From positions 186,001 through 250,000 of the forward strand of contig NZ_JQLI01000004.1 of NCBI RefSeq assembly GCF_000744095.1: a stretch of DNA of 64,000 nucleotides, in the 5' to 3' direction. Under the pieces are notes generated by a model. The model saw only the letters and a program-made list of their open reading frames with translations, did no database searches and was not told where the DNA came from. This DNA is from Cupriavidus necator A5-1 (GTDB lineage Bacteria > Pseudomonadota > Gammaproteobacteria > Burkholderiales > Burkholderiaceae). Position numbers and translations under genes: made by a program. Position 1 is the stretch's first letter, and each line of letters begins with the position of its first letter. Shown here piece by piece: positions 52,936 through 62,160 of this stretch.

Positions 52936-53610
52936 ATGCCTTGTTGCGAGAATTCCGACGTGAAACATCCCATGGAGCGCCGCCGGCTGTCTGTCTGCAT
53001 GCTCGCGTTGTGCGCGCTGGCCGTGCCTTCGCTGGCGCAGCCGGCACCGGAGGCAGGCGAATCGCGGCCCGCGCGGCTGATGGTGGAGCAGGTCTGCGCG
53101 GCATGCCACGGCAACACTGGCCAGAGCACGCAGAAGGAATATCCCAGCCTGGCGGGCCAGAACGAAGACTACCTGTTCAAGCAACTGCGGCAGTTCAAGG
53201 CCGGTGCCGGCGAGCCAGCACTGCGCCAGGACGCCACGATGGCCGCCGTGGTGCAGAGCATGAGCGAAACGGAGATGCGCGAGGTGGCGCGCTACTTTAG
53301 TCGCCAGCCACCCGCGCGCGGACAGGCCGCCCTGCCGCACCTGGTCGAGGCGGGCAAGGCCATCTACTGGAAGGGCAATCCGTCCAATCGGTTGCCGGCC
53401 TGTGTTTCATGCCATCGGCCGAGAGGGGAAGGCATCGCGCCCGACTTTCCGCGCATTGCCGGCCAGCAGCCGGAATACGTGGTCAGGCAGCTCCACGCGT
53501 GGAAATCCGGCACGCGTGGCGGTCCCGGCAAGTTGATGAGCCTTCTGGTGCCGTTGATGACAGACGAGGAGATCGTCGCAGTTGCGCAGTATGTGGCCCA
53601 ACTGCACTGA
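52936..53610 (+). CDS. Dihaem cytochrome c (c4-like), exported
   Basis: A 224-residue protein with a signal peptide (RRLSVCMLALCALAVPSLAQ) and two haem-attachment motifs, CAACH (VEQVCAACHGNTGQ) and CVSCH (ACVSCHRPRGEG), each with a later Met-containing segment. This is the pattern of class I c4 or c5 dihaem cytochromes. It begins 9 bp after the Bug gene and probably carries electrons from a periplasmic dehydrogenase. Its place beside an exported amidase-like enzyme is unusual. Confidence 0.9.
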   Translation: MPCCENSDVKHPMERRRLSVCMLALCALAVPSLAQPAPEAGESRPARLMVEQVCAACHGNTGQSTQKEYPSLAGQNEDYLFKQLRQFKAGAGEPALRQDATMAAVVQSMSETEMREVARYFSRQPPARGQAALPHLVEAGKAIYWKGNPSNRLPACVSCHRPRGEGIAPDFPRIAGQQPEYVVRQLHAWKSGTRGGPGKLMSLLVPLMTDEEIVAVAQYVAQLH

Positions 53611-53680
53611 ACTGATGTGCTGCATCTCGCCGTCCAGCGGGGTGGTGCCGTGGACGGCCCAATCGAAAGGAACCAAAACG

Positions 53681-54817
53681 ATGATGATCGACAGGAGACA
53701 TTGGCTGAAGGCTGCCGGCGCCCTCGGCCTGGGAGCCGCGTCGCTGAAGGCGGCGGCGCAGGTGACAGCGGGGCGGAACGCGCCGCTTGCTGCATCGGAC
53801 GCCGCTTCGCTCCCCGTAATCAAACCGGGCAAGATCCACCGGATCGAGTCCGCCACCGAGACCGTGCGCGTCGGCATTCTTGACCCCAAGGCGACGCCGG
53901 TCGCCAGCATCGAGTCGGGCGATCTCGTGATGTATCCCAATACCTGGGTCAACTGGGCCAACGGCGCCTCATACGGCATGAGCTATGAGGATCGCGAACC
54001 CGTGCGCAAGCGATTTCCGCAAGGGCCGTACTCGAACGTCGGGCCAGTGGAACTGCGCGGGTCGATGCCCGGCGACGTGGTGGAGTGCCGGATGGTCAAG
54101 CTGCGCCCGATCGGCTGGGGATGGAACTCGGCACCAAAAGGCGTTGGTGCACTGCCGAACGACTTTGCGAAGCCGTACCTGCGCTATTTCAAGTTTGACG
54201 AGAGCCGGCAGTACACCGAGTTCGCGCCGGGCATCCGCATCAAGCTGGCGCCATTCCAGGGTGTGATGGCGGTGCAGCCCGCCGGCGACGAACTGGTCAG
54301 CGGCATCCTCAGCGGTCCGTATGGCGGCAATCTCGTGTTGCGCGAGCTGGTTGAGGGTACGTCACTGTTCCTACCGGTCCACCGGCCGGGCGCGATGATC
54401 TGGACCGGCGACTCGCATGCCGCCCAAGGCGACGGCGTGGTCAATCAGACCGCCATCGAAACGGCGATGGAGGACATGCAGATCCAGTATTTCCTGCACA
54501 AGCAGCGGCCTTTGGCCCTGCCGATGGCGGAGACGCCCAGCCACTGGATTATTCTCGGCTTCGGCAAGAATCTCGACGAAGCGCTCGTCGCCTGCCTGCG
54601 GCAGATGCTCAACTGGGTGAGCGCGGCGACCGGCATGGATCCGCAGGACGTGTACTCGCTCGCCAGCATTACGTCGGACTTCCGCATCACGCAGTACTCC
54701 AACCAGACGGCCAGCAACTACACGTCGATCCCGGCCAAGACAGTGCACGGCATGCTGCCCAAGGCGGTATTCGACGCGGTCATCCAGGACAAGCTGTCAC
54801 GCTCGCTGCGCGGCTGA
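53681..54817 (+). CDS. Acetamidase/formamidase-family protein with Tat-like signal
   Basis: A protein of about 378 residues. The N-terminus MMIDRRHWLKAAGALGLGAA has a twin-arginine-like motif (DRRHWLK) and a hydrophobic stretch, so export in folded form is likely. The family core follows: VGPVELRGSMPGDVVECRMV, then PGAMIWTGDSHAAQGDGVVN with the family's GD-H-A-x-Q-GDGE-like signature (E replaced by V) and YSLASITSDFRITQYSN. FmdA/AmdA enzymes hydrolyse formamide or acetamide in the cytoplasm; an exported member next to a cytochrome is notable. AAAGGA precedes ATG 53681. Confidence 0.87.
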   Translation: MMIDRRHWLKAAGALGLGAASLKAAAQVTAGRNAPLAASDAASLPVIKPGKIHRIESATETVRVGILDPKATPVASIESGDLVMYPNTWVNWANGASYGMSYEDREPVRKRFPQGPYSNVGPVELRGSMPGDVVECRMVKLRPIGWGWNSAPKGVGALPNDFAKPYLRYFKFDESRQYTEFAPGIRIKLAPFQGVMAVQPAGDELVSGILSGPYGGNLVLRELVEGTSLFLPVHRPGAMIWTGDSHAAQGDGVVNQTAIETAMEDMQIQYFLHKQRPLALPMAETPSHWIILGFGKNLDEALVACLRQMLNWVSAATGMDPQDVYSLASITSDFRITQYSNQTASNYTSIPAKTVHGMLPKAVFDAVIQDKLSRSLRG

Positions 54818-54825
54818 CCGGCAGC

Positions 54826-54850
54826 AGGCGCCGGGCGGCGTGGGGCGCCT
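54826..54850. terminator. Hairpin between convergent genes
   Basis: AGGCGCC (54826-54832) and GGCGCCT (54844-54850) form a 7-bp stem between the acetamidase-like gene and the convergent araC-type gene, overlapping the latter's last bases. No T-tract; a weak bidirectional terminator at best. Confidence 0.45.
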
Positions 54851-55713
54851 CAGTCGCCGTGCGCACCGCCCGGCATGCCGGTGCGGCGGAACTCCGACGG
54901 GCTAAGCCCCAGGTGCTGGACAAAAAAGCGCGTGAAGTGTCCTTGCGCGCTGAATCCGAGTTGGTGTGCCACGTCCCCGATGCTGGCATGCCGTTCCGCC
55001 AGCAGGCGTGTGGCGATGCCGATTCGGATCCAGTCGAGGTATTGCTGCGGCGAAATGCCCATGCAGGCCTTGAACTGGTGGAAGAGCCGGCTGCGGGACA
55101 TGCCCACCGCGCTGGCGACCGTTTCAACGTTGGGGTTTTCCCCTGCGTGGCTGCGTATGTACTCGGTCGCGCGCTTGATCCGGTAGTCCAGCGGCCTGGT
55201 GTTTGCCAGCACTTCGGTCATCGACCGCCGCTGAAGATGGCAGGCCGACACCCTGCGCGCCAGTTTCGCGACGGCGGCCTCGCAATCTGCCGAGCCAATT
55301 GCCGAATCGTCAGCCAAATCCCGAGCCAGGCAGGTACCCAGCGCCGTCAGTGATGCGACGGTATCCGTATCCATGCGCACCAGCGTTTTACTGAAGCGCA
55401 GGCCGCTGGCAGGATTGTCGACGCCGAGCGTGCGCCCGAGCCACTCCGGCTCCAGCAGCAAGGCGAGCAGCAGCGAAGGCGAGCCCTCCTTCGCGCTCTT
55501 CGAATGTGTTGACCAGGGATTGATCAGAAGCGCGCAGCCGTCGGTCAGTGTCGCCGGTTGGCCGTCGATTTTGAATGTCGCATCTGTGCCGCCGATCTTG
55601 AAGATCAGATGGAACTCCGCATGGGCATGCGCGACGAGCGGCCCCGATATCCGATGGAGGGTGGCCCGGCCGAAGTTGCCGTGGACGATGCGTATCTGGC
55701 GGTCCTTTGCCAT
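54850..55713 (-). CDS. AraC-family transcriptional regulator
   Basis: A protein of about 287 residues. The N-terminal cupin-like sensor domain includes ISGPLVAHAHAEFHLIFKIG, and the C-terminal double helix-turn-helix has NPNVETVASAVGMSRSRLFH then SIGDVAHQLGFSAQGHFTRF, with the family signature ending in FVQHLGLSPSEFRR. GGAGA precedes ATG 55713; the longer frame to 55785 is less likely. It converges on the Bug-cytochrome-acetamidase operon and may activate it. Confidence 0.9.
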   Translation of the reverse strand: MAKDRQIRIVHGNFGRATLHRISGPLVAHAHAEFHLIFKIGGTDATFKIDGQPATLTDGCALLINPWSTHSKSAKEGSPSLLLALLLEPEWLGRTLGVDNPASGLRFSKTLVRMDTDTVASLTALGTCLARDLADDSAIGSADCEAAVAKLARRVSACHLQRRSMTEVLANTRPLDYRIKRATEYIRSHAGENPNVETVASAVGMSRSRLFHQFKACMGISPQQYLDWIRIGIATRLLAERHASIGDVAHQLGFSAQGHFTRFFVQHLGLSPSEFRRTGMPGGAHGD

Positions 55714-56064
55714 GCAAGGTGTCTCCTCAAGCAAGCCAAGGGGGAATCGTGCCGATGCGCTGCAGGTGGCGGAGTGCGATTTCACTCTCAGTCAACCGGT
55801 GCCCGACCAATCAATGCCGAAGAAGTCGTACAGGAGACAGAGGACCCGTCAGTTCCACACGCTTCGGCAAACCGTTCGATAACCCCACAAAATTGCAAAC
55901 GTTTGCAGTCGGTCAGGATTATGTCATGTGCGTGGCAGCCGTCAAGGGAAAGACAGTGCAGTCCCGTCGATTCGGCCGAACGTGAAACAAGGTCCACACG
56001 GGAAGGGAACGGGCAAGGGTACTGACGAGTCCTCGGCGCGCTTGAAGGTGACTTTCCGGCCACG
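55714..56064. other. Intergenic region between araC-type and ldh-type genes
   Basis: About 350 bp without a convincing ORF. It should hold the promoter of the araC-type gene. No repeat or operator stands out. Confidence 0.4.
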
Positions 56065-57111
56065 CTACGCCCAGGGGGGGCGGATGCCAGCCTGGCTGGC
56101 AAGTGCCTCCAGCGCGTCAGCAGTCACAGGCGCCAAGGCAATCCCGTTCGCGCCGCGCTCCCGGGTTTCGGCGTAGCCGCGTTCTCCCGGCAGCCGCGGA
56201 GGACCTTCGGCCGAGGCCGGCAGGTTGTGGATGGCCCCCGCGAGCTCGGTCAACTGCGCTTGAAACAGGGAAGGGTCCAGCACCTGGGCGATATCGATCA
56301 CGAGCATCCACGCGTTCTGCGTGTGGCGATGACCGGCAGCGGGGGCCAGCAGCGCGGGTGCCAGGATCGGATGGTTGGTCAGCAGGCTGCAGGCGATCTC
56401 GGCCATCAGCGCGAGGCCCGAGCCTTTCGGGCCGCCCAGTGGCAGCGGCGTTGTCGCCTGGCGCGCGTCCGTGGTGGGATTACCCATGGCATCGATGGCC
56501 CAGCCCGGCTCGAGCGGCCGGCCGGTGGCCCGAGCCTGCATCAGCCTGCCGAAGGCAACGGCTCCCGAAGCCATGTCGAACACGATCGGCTCGCCAAGCC
56601 CCGGGCAGGCCATCGACAGTGGAGCAGTTGAAACGCCCGCCACCGAGGCGCCATGGTAGGCCATCAGCGGTGCCGAAGCGGCCATCGCCATGACAAACAT
56701 TCCCGCACTAGCCACATGAGCGGTGTGAAAGCCGAGCGCGCCGGTATGCGTTGTCTCCCGCAAGAGCACCAGGCTCGCCCCGGCCTGGCGCGCCCCGGCG
56801 ATAGCTTGCCCGGCGGCAATGCGCATGCCCAGCGCACCGGCGCAGCGATCGCCCTCGATCACGGTCAGGGCTGGCAGGCTGAGCCCCGGGCGCGGTTGTG
56901 CCCGGCCATTCATGTCGCCCGAAGCTAGCCACGCCGTGTACTGCGGGATGCGCGAAACCCCATGTCCGGGCGAACCGCGCAGGTCAGCCCACACCAGGCT
57001 CTCCGCCACCAGTGAGGCGCCAGGTTCGTGCAGCCCGGCCGATGCAAGTAGTGCCTGCGCGAAGGCTTGCAGCCCGGCTGCGCTGATCATGGTCGAGGGG
57101 CGCGCAGTCAT
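56065..57111 (-). CDS. Ldh-family oxidoreductase (malate/L-lactate/ureidoglycolate dehydrogenase type)
   Basis: A 348-residue protein of the Ldh_2 (L-sulfolactate/malate dehydrogenase) fold, which binds NAD(P) without a classic Rossmann motif. Signatures are HGVSRIPQYTAWLASGDMNG, HTGALGFHTAHVASAGMFVM, AMGNPTTDARQATTPLPLGG and GGPKGSGLALMAEI. Members oxidise 2-hydroxy acids or reduce 2-oxo acids or imines. Its start overlaps the stop of the upstream hydrolase gene by 4 bp, so the two products are likely partners in one pathway. Confidence 0.9.
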   Translation of the reverse strand: MTARPSTMISAAGLQAFAQALLASAGLHEPGASLVAESLVWADLRGSPGHGVSRIPQYTAWLASGDMNGRAQPRPGLSLPALTVIEGDRCAGALGMRIAAGQAIAGARQAGASLVLLRETTHTGALGFHTAHVASAGMFVMAMAASAPLMAYHGASVAGVSTAPLSMACPGLGEPIVFDMASGAVAFGRLMQARATGRPLEPGWAIDAMGNPTTDARQATTPLPLGGPKGSGLALMAEIACSLLTNHPILAPALLAPAAGHRHTQNAWMLVIDIAQVLDPSLFQAQLTELAGAIHNLPASAEGPPRLPGERGYAETRERGANGIALAPVTADALEALASQAGIRPPWA

Positions 57112-58001
57112 GCGGCCCCCAAAGGCGCCTGGCGGGCCGGGAAGAACTTGTGCAGCCAGTCCGTGACCAGGTCCAGGACGGCCCGGTTGTCATCGGAGAA
57201 GATGAAATGATCGATCTCCGAGAACAGATGCAGTTCGGCCGGCATCCTGGCGTTGCGGAACAGCCCGATCGACTGGTCCGTAGGGGTGACCGAGTCGTCC
57301 GCCGGATGCAGCAGCAGGAGCGGACGCGGGGCAATGTTGCCGACCACTGCGTTCGGCCGAAAGCGCAGCATGCTTTCGACCACCTCGAACGGGAACTCCA
57401 TGAAGCTTCCCGCAGGCAGATTGCTGCGCATCTCGGGGGGAATGGGCACGATGTCAAAGCGCGAGACCTGCATCGACTGGCCCGTGGCCAACCGGGCACG
57501 GCCTTCTTCCACCATTGCCTCGAAGCGCTGCCAGGCGGCCGAACCGGCATGCTGCTGACGCAGCTTTACTTCCCCATCGCCCCATCCCGCCGATGAGATG
57601 CAGGCCACGATGCGAGGGTCAACGCCAGCCGCATAGACCGCCACGGCCGCACCGAAGCTGTGACCCATCACAGCAATCTTCGCGGGCTCTACTTCGGGCA
57701 GGCTCTGCAAGTAGCTGACCGCGTTGCGGGTGTCGCTCACCTGGTCCTCGCACAGTACCTTGCCGCGCTCGCCTTCGCTGTTACCGCAGCCCCGCATGTC
57801 GAAGCGCAGGACCACATAGCCCAGCGCCGAAAACAGGCGCGTTGCCAACTGCACCATACCGTCGTCCTTGTTGCTGCCGAACCCATGCAGCACCGCGATA
57901 GCGGGACGTCGCTCGCCTCCGGCAAGATCGGGGGGTAAATGCAGGGCTCCGGCTAGGCGAAGCCCGTCGGAGTCAAATTTCACAACCGTGTACACGCTCA
58001 T
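57108..58001 (-). CDS. Alpha/beta hydrolase (dienelactone-hydrolase/acyl-peptidase-like)
   Basis: A protein of about 297 residues. HGFGSNKDDGMVQ is the oxyanion region, RFDMRGCGNSEGERG the usual strand-turn, and IAVMGHSFGAAVAVYAAG the nucleophile elbow (GHSFG). LLLLHPADDSVTPTDQ carries the Asp and LFSEIDHFIFSD the His. GGAGAA precedes ATG 58001; the frame is open to 58064. It is the first gene of the two-gene operon with the Ldh-type dehydrogenase, suggesting hydrolysis of an ester or lactone to a hydroxy acid that is then oxidised. Confidence 0.88.
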   Translation of the reverse strand: MSVYTVVKFDSDGLRLAGALHLPPDLAGGERRPAIAVLHGFGSNKDDGMVQLATRLFSALGYVVLRFDMRGCGNSEGERGKVLCEDQVSDTRNAVSYLQSLPEVEPAKIAVMGHSFGAAVAVYAAGVDPRIVACISSAGWGDGEVKLRQQHAGSAAWQRFEAMVEEGRARLATGQSMQVSRFDIVPIPPEMRSNLPAGSFMEFPFEVVESMLRFRPNAVVGNIAPRPLLLLHPADDSVTPTDQSIGLFRNARMPAELHLFSEIDHFIFSDDNRAVLDLVTDWLHKFFPARQAPLGAA

Positions 58002-58206
58002 TTCTCCAAGTTTCGTGGCACACGATGTTGTACGAAATCCGACTTCCGATGGCTGCCCAAGCATCCACTGACTTACCCGATCGTCCGCTTACTTGAGAGC
58101 GTGCAAAGGTTGGGGAGGCTTCCAGCGAGGGTCGCTCGAGCATCTGGGCGCCGCGCCAACTCCGTGTGGACTACGCTGATCGGTATCGCAACGGTGGGAG
58201 CAAACC

Positions 58207-58661
58207 ATGCGGTTGATCATCGAAGCCAGGTTGGCCGACGAGGGCAGCGACACCGGCCATGACGTTGACGGAGTTTTGGCCGTGATTGAGCGCCCTGACG
58301 GTAGTCTTGCGAACCTGGGTCTGACTCTCGCGGAGGGGCGGTCGCTGTTGGCCAAGGTGCAGGTCGAGCTGGTTTCGAAGCAAGTGGATGAGTGGCTCTC
58401 GGACCAGATCCATTGTCGGTGCTGCGGTGCGGCATTGCGCCACAAGATCCTATGTGGCAGGGGGCGTCGACGAACTGATACATAAAATCAGCGTGTCGAG
58501 TCCTGTTCAAGGAGAGGATCATGCGCACAGATCAGACGTTCACGTTCTAAAGCTCTGTCTGACCGTGCCACGCCGGAGCTGAAATACCTCCAGGCGAAGT
58601 GGGCAAGCCATCTGCCGTACCGGGAGGCCACGGCTATGCTGAAGGAAGTACTGCCGCTGGC
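58207..58661 (+). pseudogene. ISKra4-family transposase fragment
   Basis: ATG 58207 begins an ISKra4-like N-terminus: MRLIIEARLADEGSDTGHDV, NLGLTLAEGRSLLAKVQVEL and HCRCCGAALRHK with a zinc-binding-like C-x-x-C. After a deletion and frameshift near 58450-58550 it resumes with TPELKYLQAKWASHLPYREA and ATAMLKEVLPLA, and is cut there by the ISL3 element. The remainder of the transposase is not recognisable beyond the ISL3 element. Confidence 0.82.
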
Positions 58662-60584
58662 GTGAAGTGTAGTCTTGATCTCGGGCCGATCTGGCCCCGC
58701 GTTGATCGTTACCATGAGCCAAGTTCTCGGTGGGATCGATCAAATTCTCGCCCGTGTGGGTAAGCGCGTCGTCTCCAGCGACGCGCGAGGGGAGACCATC
58801 ACTGTCGAAGCCCGCAGTACGGTTCGCACGGCACCTTGTCCTGCCTGCCGTCGTTGGAGTACCGACTCCACGGCAGCTATGTGCGCAGTCTGGAAGAACG
58901 ACCGATGCTCGAGCAGCGGGTCGTTCTCGCCGTTGAGGTGCGTCGCTTCAAGTGCGCGAACGCCGGCTGCCCCCGTCGTACGTTTGCCGAGAACATCCAC
59001 GCCTTGGCCGGTCGGCATCAACGTCGAACGCGATCGCAGGCTCGGGCGTTGCACGCGCTGGGCCACGCCCTCGGTGGTGAGGCGGCAGCTCGGCTTGCTA
59101 ACGCCTTGGGCTTGCGCACCAGTGCCGACACCGTGCTGCGGGAATTGCGAAGAGCTCCTGGGCGCAAGCGCAAACCACGACCGCGGGTCGTCGGCATCGA
59201 TGACTGGGCGATCGCGCGCGGTCACCAGTACGGAACGATCATCGTCGACCTGGAGCGACGTGAGCCGATCGAAGTGTTCGCCGGCAGGGAAACAACTGCG
59301 GTGGCCGCGTGGATGCGTGCGCACCCATCGATCGAGATCGTCGCCAGGGACCGGGCCGGGGCCTACTCCGAGGCCGTCGACATCGCGCTGCCGGCAGCCA
59401 AGCAAGTCTCCGATCGATGGCATCTGCTGTGCAACCTGCGCGACAACGTCGAGAGGTTGCTGTACCGACTCGGGCCGCAACTGCGCCAAGCCGCGCAGCA
59501 AGTCGAGGTCGGTGGCGTGACCCTGGGCCGGCAGGGGTTGCCGAGCGGCACCTCACTGCGGTCATGGCAGCGCCTGAGTGATCAGCGACGCGCCACGCGG
59601 CTGGCGCTGTACGAGCGGGTGATGGCGCTACGCGCCCAGGGCGGCACGATGAAAGGAATCGGGCGCGAGCTCTCAAGCGACCATCGAACCGTGCGCAAGT
59701 TCATCACCGCGGGGGCCTTCCCCGAGCGCGCACCCAAGGCGCGGGGTCCGACGCCTTTGGATCCCTATCGCAGCTATATCGAGGAACGAATCGCCCAGGG
59801 CTGTCGCTGTCCGAGACTGATCTGGCAAGAACTCAAGCAGCGAGGCTATACGGGCAGTCGCGCCGCCGTGCAGAATTGCGTGGTCCGCCCCCTCTTTCCG
59901 CAGGGCAAGGTACCGCTTGTCCAGGCACCCGTGCGCACGATGCCGTGCCCGTCGGTCCGGCGCGTGTTCGGATGGCTTGTCGGATGGAGGAAGCTCGCCG
60001 TCGAGGAGCCCAGGAGCGCGGACCACGAGCGCTTCGTGCAGGCGCTGTACAAGATCGAACCCGTGGTGGGCGAGGTTCGCAGCCTCGCGCGGGAGTTTCT
60101 CGGGCTCATGCACCGGCGAAGTCCGTGGCAGTTCGATCGATGGTTGAAGCGTCTGTCGCGCTGCGACGCTGCGGAAATGCGTAGGTTCGCGCAAAGCCTG
60201 CGCGCCGACTTACCAGCTGTGCGGGCGGCTTTCAGGCTGCCATGGAGCAATGGCCAGACCGAGGGTCACGTCAACCGGCTCAAGTTCCTCAAGCGCCAGA
60301 TGTATGGCCGCGCGAACATCGAGCTTCTACGGCTGCGGGTATTGAAGCCAAACTGAACGACCGGCCTGCCTTGTCCTGCTGGACACGCTAGTCCGATCGC
60401 CATCGCAGGCGGGTGAGCTCGTGCGGCCGGCACGAGGCTGGCGGGCTCGCCCACGTTCGTCAACAAGCAGAAGAATGGTGGTGGTGGGCGGTGGAGACGA
60501 CGGCCGTTCCACGCTACAACATCCTCCACGCCAGTGCGCCCTCCTCACACAAAGTGCGGAAGTCCCATCATTACTACACTTCAC
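58662..60584 (+). mobile_element. ISL3-family element
   Basis: The ends carry inverted repeats: GTGAAGTGTAGT at 58662-58673 with TTGAT/ATGAT-like continuation, and the reverse complement of 60567-60584 begins with the same 12 bases (16 of 18 match). One ISL3 transposase gene is inside. The flanking octamers CCGCTGGC and GGCAACGG are not duplicates of each other, so one side was probably rearranged after insertion. Its left end cuts the ISKra4 fragment. Confidence 0.8.
58714..60356 (+). pseudogene. ISL3-family transposase, one frameshift
   Basis: From ATG 58714 the zinc-finger N-terminus reads MSQVLGGIDQILARVGKR and CPACRRWST. One base is missing near 58863, and the frame continues as RLHGSYVRSLEERPMLEQR to the stop at 60356. 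The rest is whole: the DDE residues lie in VVGIDDWAIARGHQYGT, ARDRAGAYSEA and LPWSNGQTEGHVNRLKFLKR, and an inserted helix-turn-helix is at GGTMKGIGRELSSDHRTV. With the frameshift the element is probably immobile unless rescued by slippage. Confidence 0.88.
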
Positions 60585-60742
60585 GGCAACGGATTTCGTG
60601 TAGGCGTGTCAGTATCATGATGACGTGACCCACTGCGAGACTTGGCCATGTAAGACGTTTCTCTTTCCCATTTCGCGGCGTCGAAGCTCAGCCGGCCTGG
60701 CGCCGCCAGGACGTACTTCAGGAGCTTGTTGAGACCCGCCAT
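60581..60742 (-). other. Short ORF beside the ISL3 end
   Basis: A minus-strand frame of 53 codons reads MAGLNKLLKYVLAAPGRLSF, DAAKWERETSYMAKS, and stops inside the ISL3 terminus. The codon pattern looks coding, so it may be the truncated end of a gene cut by the ISL3 element, but I do not recognise the family. Confidence 0.35.
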
Positions 60743-60803
60743 CCCATAGGTCTCAAGCCCACAGTGTGAAATTGAGTCGGCGCCTCCGTGCGGATTTCAT
60801 CAA

Positions 60804-61943
60804 TCAAGTAGCATCGCGGATCCTTGATTTCCAGGCAAGCCAGTCCTGTTGGGTCATGATCGTGCGAAAGCCCAGATGCGACATGGCGCTAAACGGGTCT
60901 GACCCTCTTCTTGCGCTGACCCGGTAGCTGGTGCAATAAGTCTCGCTGCACAAAAAAGAGCCGCCCCGTATGACTCGCTTGGGGGCGTCGACGGGTGCCC
61001 CTGCATCGTCAGGGTCATATGAGTCGACGGGTCCTTGGGGATCGGACACCTGTCCGTTGCGGGCCTCGATGGCAAACGCGTCGGAGCGATACCAGTCAGC
61101 CGTCCATTGCCAGACATTGCCGGCCATATCGTAAATGCCATAGCCGTTCGGCGCGAAATTGCCAACCGGCAATGTTCCCACCTGGATCTTTTCATTGCGG
61201 CTGACAACCGGAAATTGGCGCGCCCGGTCGTCCCACGTATTGGCCATCTTTTTGCCGTTGGGAGTGAATTCGTCTCCCCAAGCGTAATCCGCTTGTTCGA
61301 GGCCGCCTCGCGCAGCGAACTCCCACTGCGCTTCAGTCGGCAGGCGCTTTCCAGCCCAACGGGCGTAGTTCAGAGCGTCAACGTACGACACCTGAACCAC
61401 AGGATGATTCTCCTTATCGGCCAGATTGCTTTGGGGTCCGAGCGGATGCCGCCAATTTGCTCCAGGCACATATCTCCACCAGCGTGACCAATCGCCCAGT
61501 TCAACAGGTTCGCTCGTGCCGACAAATAACAGGCTACCGGGGACAAGCGCCTCGGGATCTGGCTCTGGTGTGCCGGGCGGCAGTTGGAGGCTTATGTCTT
61601 CCCATCTTGGTTTTTGCTCAGCTGTTGTGACGTATCGAGTGGCTTCAGTGAAGCGTCTGAAATCAGCGTTTGTCACATCGAAACGGTCCATCCAGAACCC
61701 GCTGACTTGAACGCGGTGCGCCGGTCCTTCGCTGGGAAGTGCCCTCTTGGATGAACTGCCCATCAAGAACGCCCCTCCTGGGACCCAGACCATACCTCTG
61801 GGACCCGTCACTCCATCGCCTATCACGGGCCCCTTGAACTGGCCTGCAGAAGAAAAACCCCTGAAGTATTTTACGCTCAGCAGTCCAGCCGCCCCGGCAA
61901 CTCCAGTTGCCAGTAATCCAGAGATAAGCGCTCGGCGTTTCAT
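60804..61943 (-). CDS. Formylglycine-generating enzyme family protein (sulfatase-modifying factor)
   Basis: A protein of about 379 residues. An N-terminal hydrophobic segment (ISGLLATGVAGAAGLLSVKY) suggests a membrane anchor or signal. The FGE-sulfatase domain follows: MVWVPGGAFLMGSS, LPTEAQWEFAARGGLEQADY, NGYGIYDMAGNVWQWTADW and RGGSFLCSETYCTSYRVSAR. The two Cys in the last segment match the copper-binding pair of bacterial FGEs (C-x4-C here), supporting aerobic oxidation of a sulfatase Cys to formylglycine. It lies 217 bp downstream of the sulfatase gene on the same strand, so the two probably form a pair. ATG 61943 follows GGAAA. Confidence 0.9.
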   Translation of the reverse strand: MKRRALISGLLATGVAGAAGLLSVKYFRGFSSAGQFKGPVIGDGVTGPRGMVWVPGGAFLMGSSSKRALPSEGPAHRVQVSGFWMDRFDVTNADFRRFTEATRYVTTAEQKPRWEDISLQLPPGTPEPDPEALVPGSLLFVGTSEPVELGDWSRWWRYVPGANWRHPLGPQSNLADKENHPVVQVSYVDALNYARWAGKRLPTEAQWEFAARGGLEQADYAWGDEFTPNGKKMANTWDDRARQFPVVSRNEKIQVGTLPVGNFAPNGYGIYDMAGNVWQWTADWYRSDAFAIEARNGQVSDPQGPVDSYDPDDAGAPVDAPKRVIRGGSFLCSETYCTSYRVSARRGSDPFSAMSHLGFRTIMTQQDWLAWKSRIRDAT

Positions 61944-62160
61944 GGTATTTCCTAAGTTTTGTCGCAGCCTCCCGCAAGGGCAATGCAGACGCTCATGCGG
62001 CATAAGACGCTGCCTCAACAATGGTTTGTGCGTTGTTGCACGGCTCGTCCCCGCCGTATCCCGGATAAGATGGACAAGCGTCTTCACATGCGTCCACGGA
62101 TTGCCGGCGGGCCTCGCCTTACCCATGAGGGGGGCGGCGAGACCGGGGTGGCGGGGATGC

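Noticed and set aside
51902..53104. Long minus-strand frame of 400 codons
   Set aside because: Antisense shadow of the Bug-protein and cytochrome genes, both of which have clear motifs.
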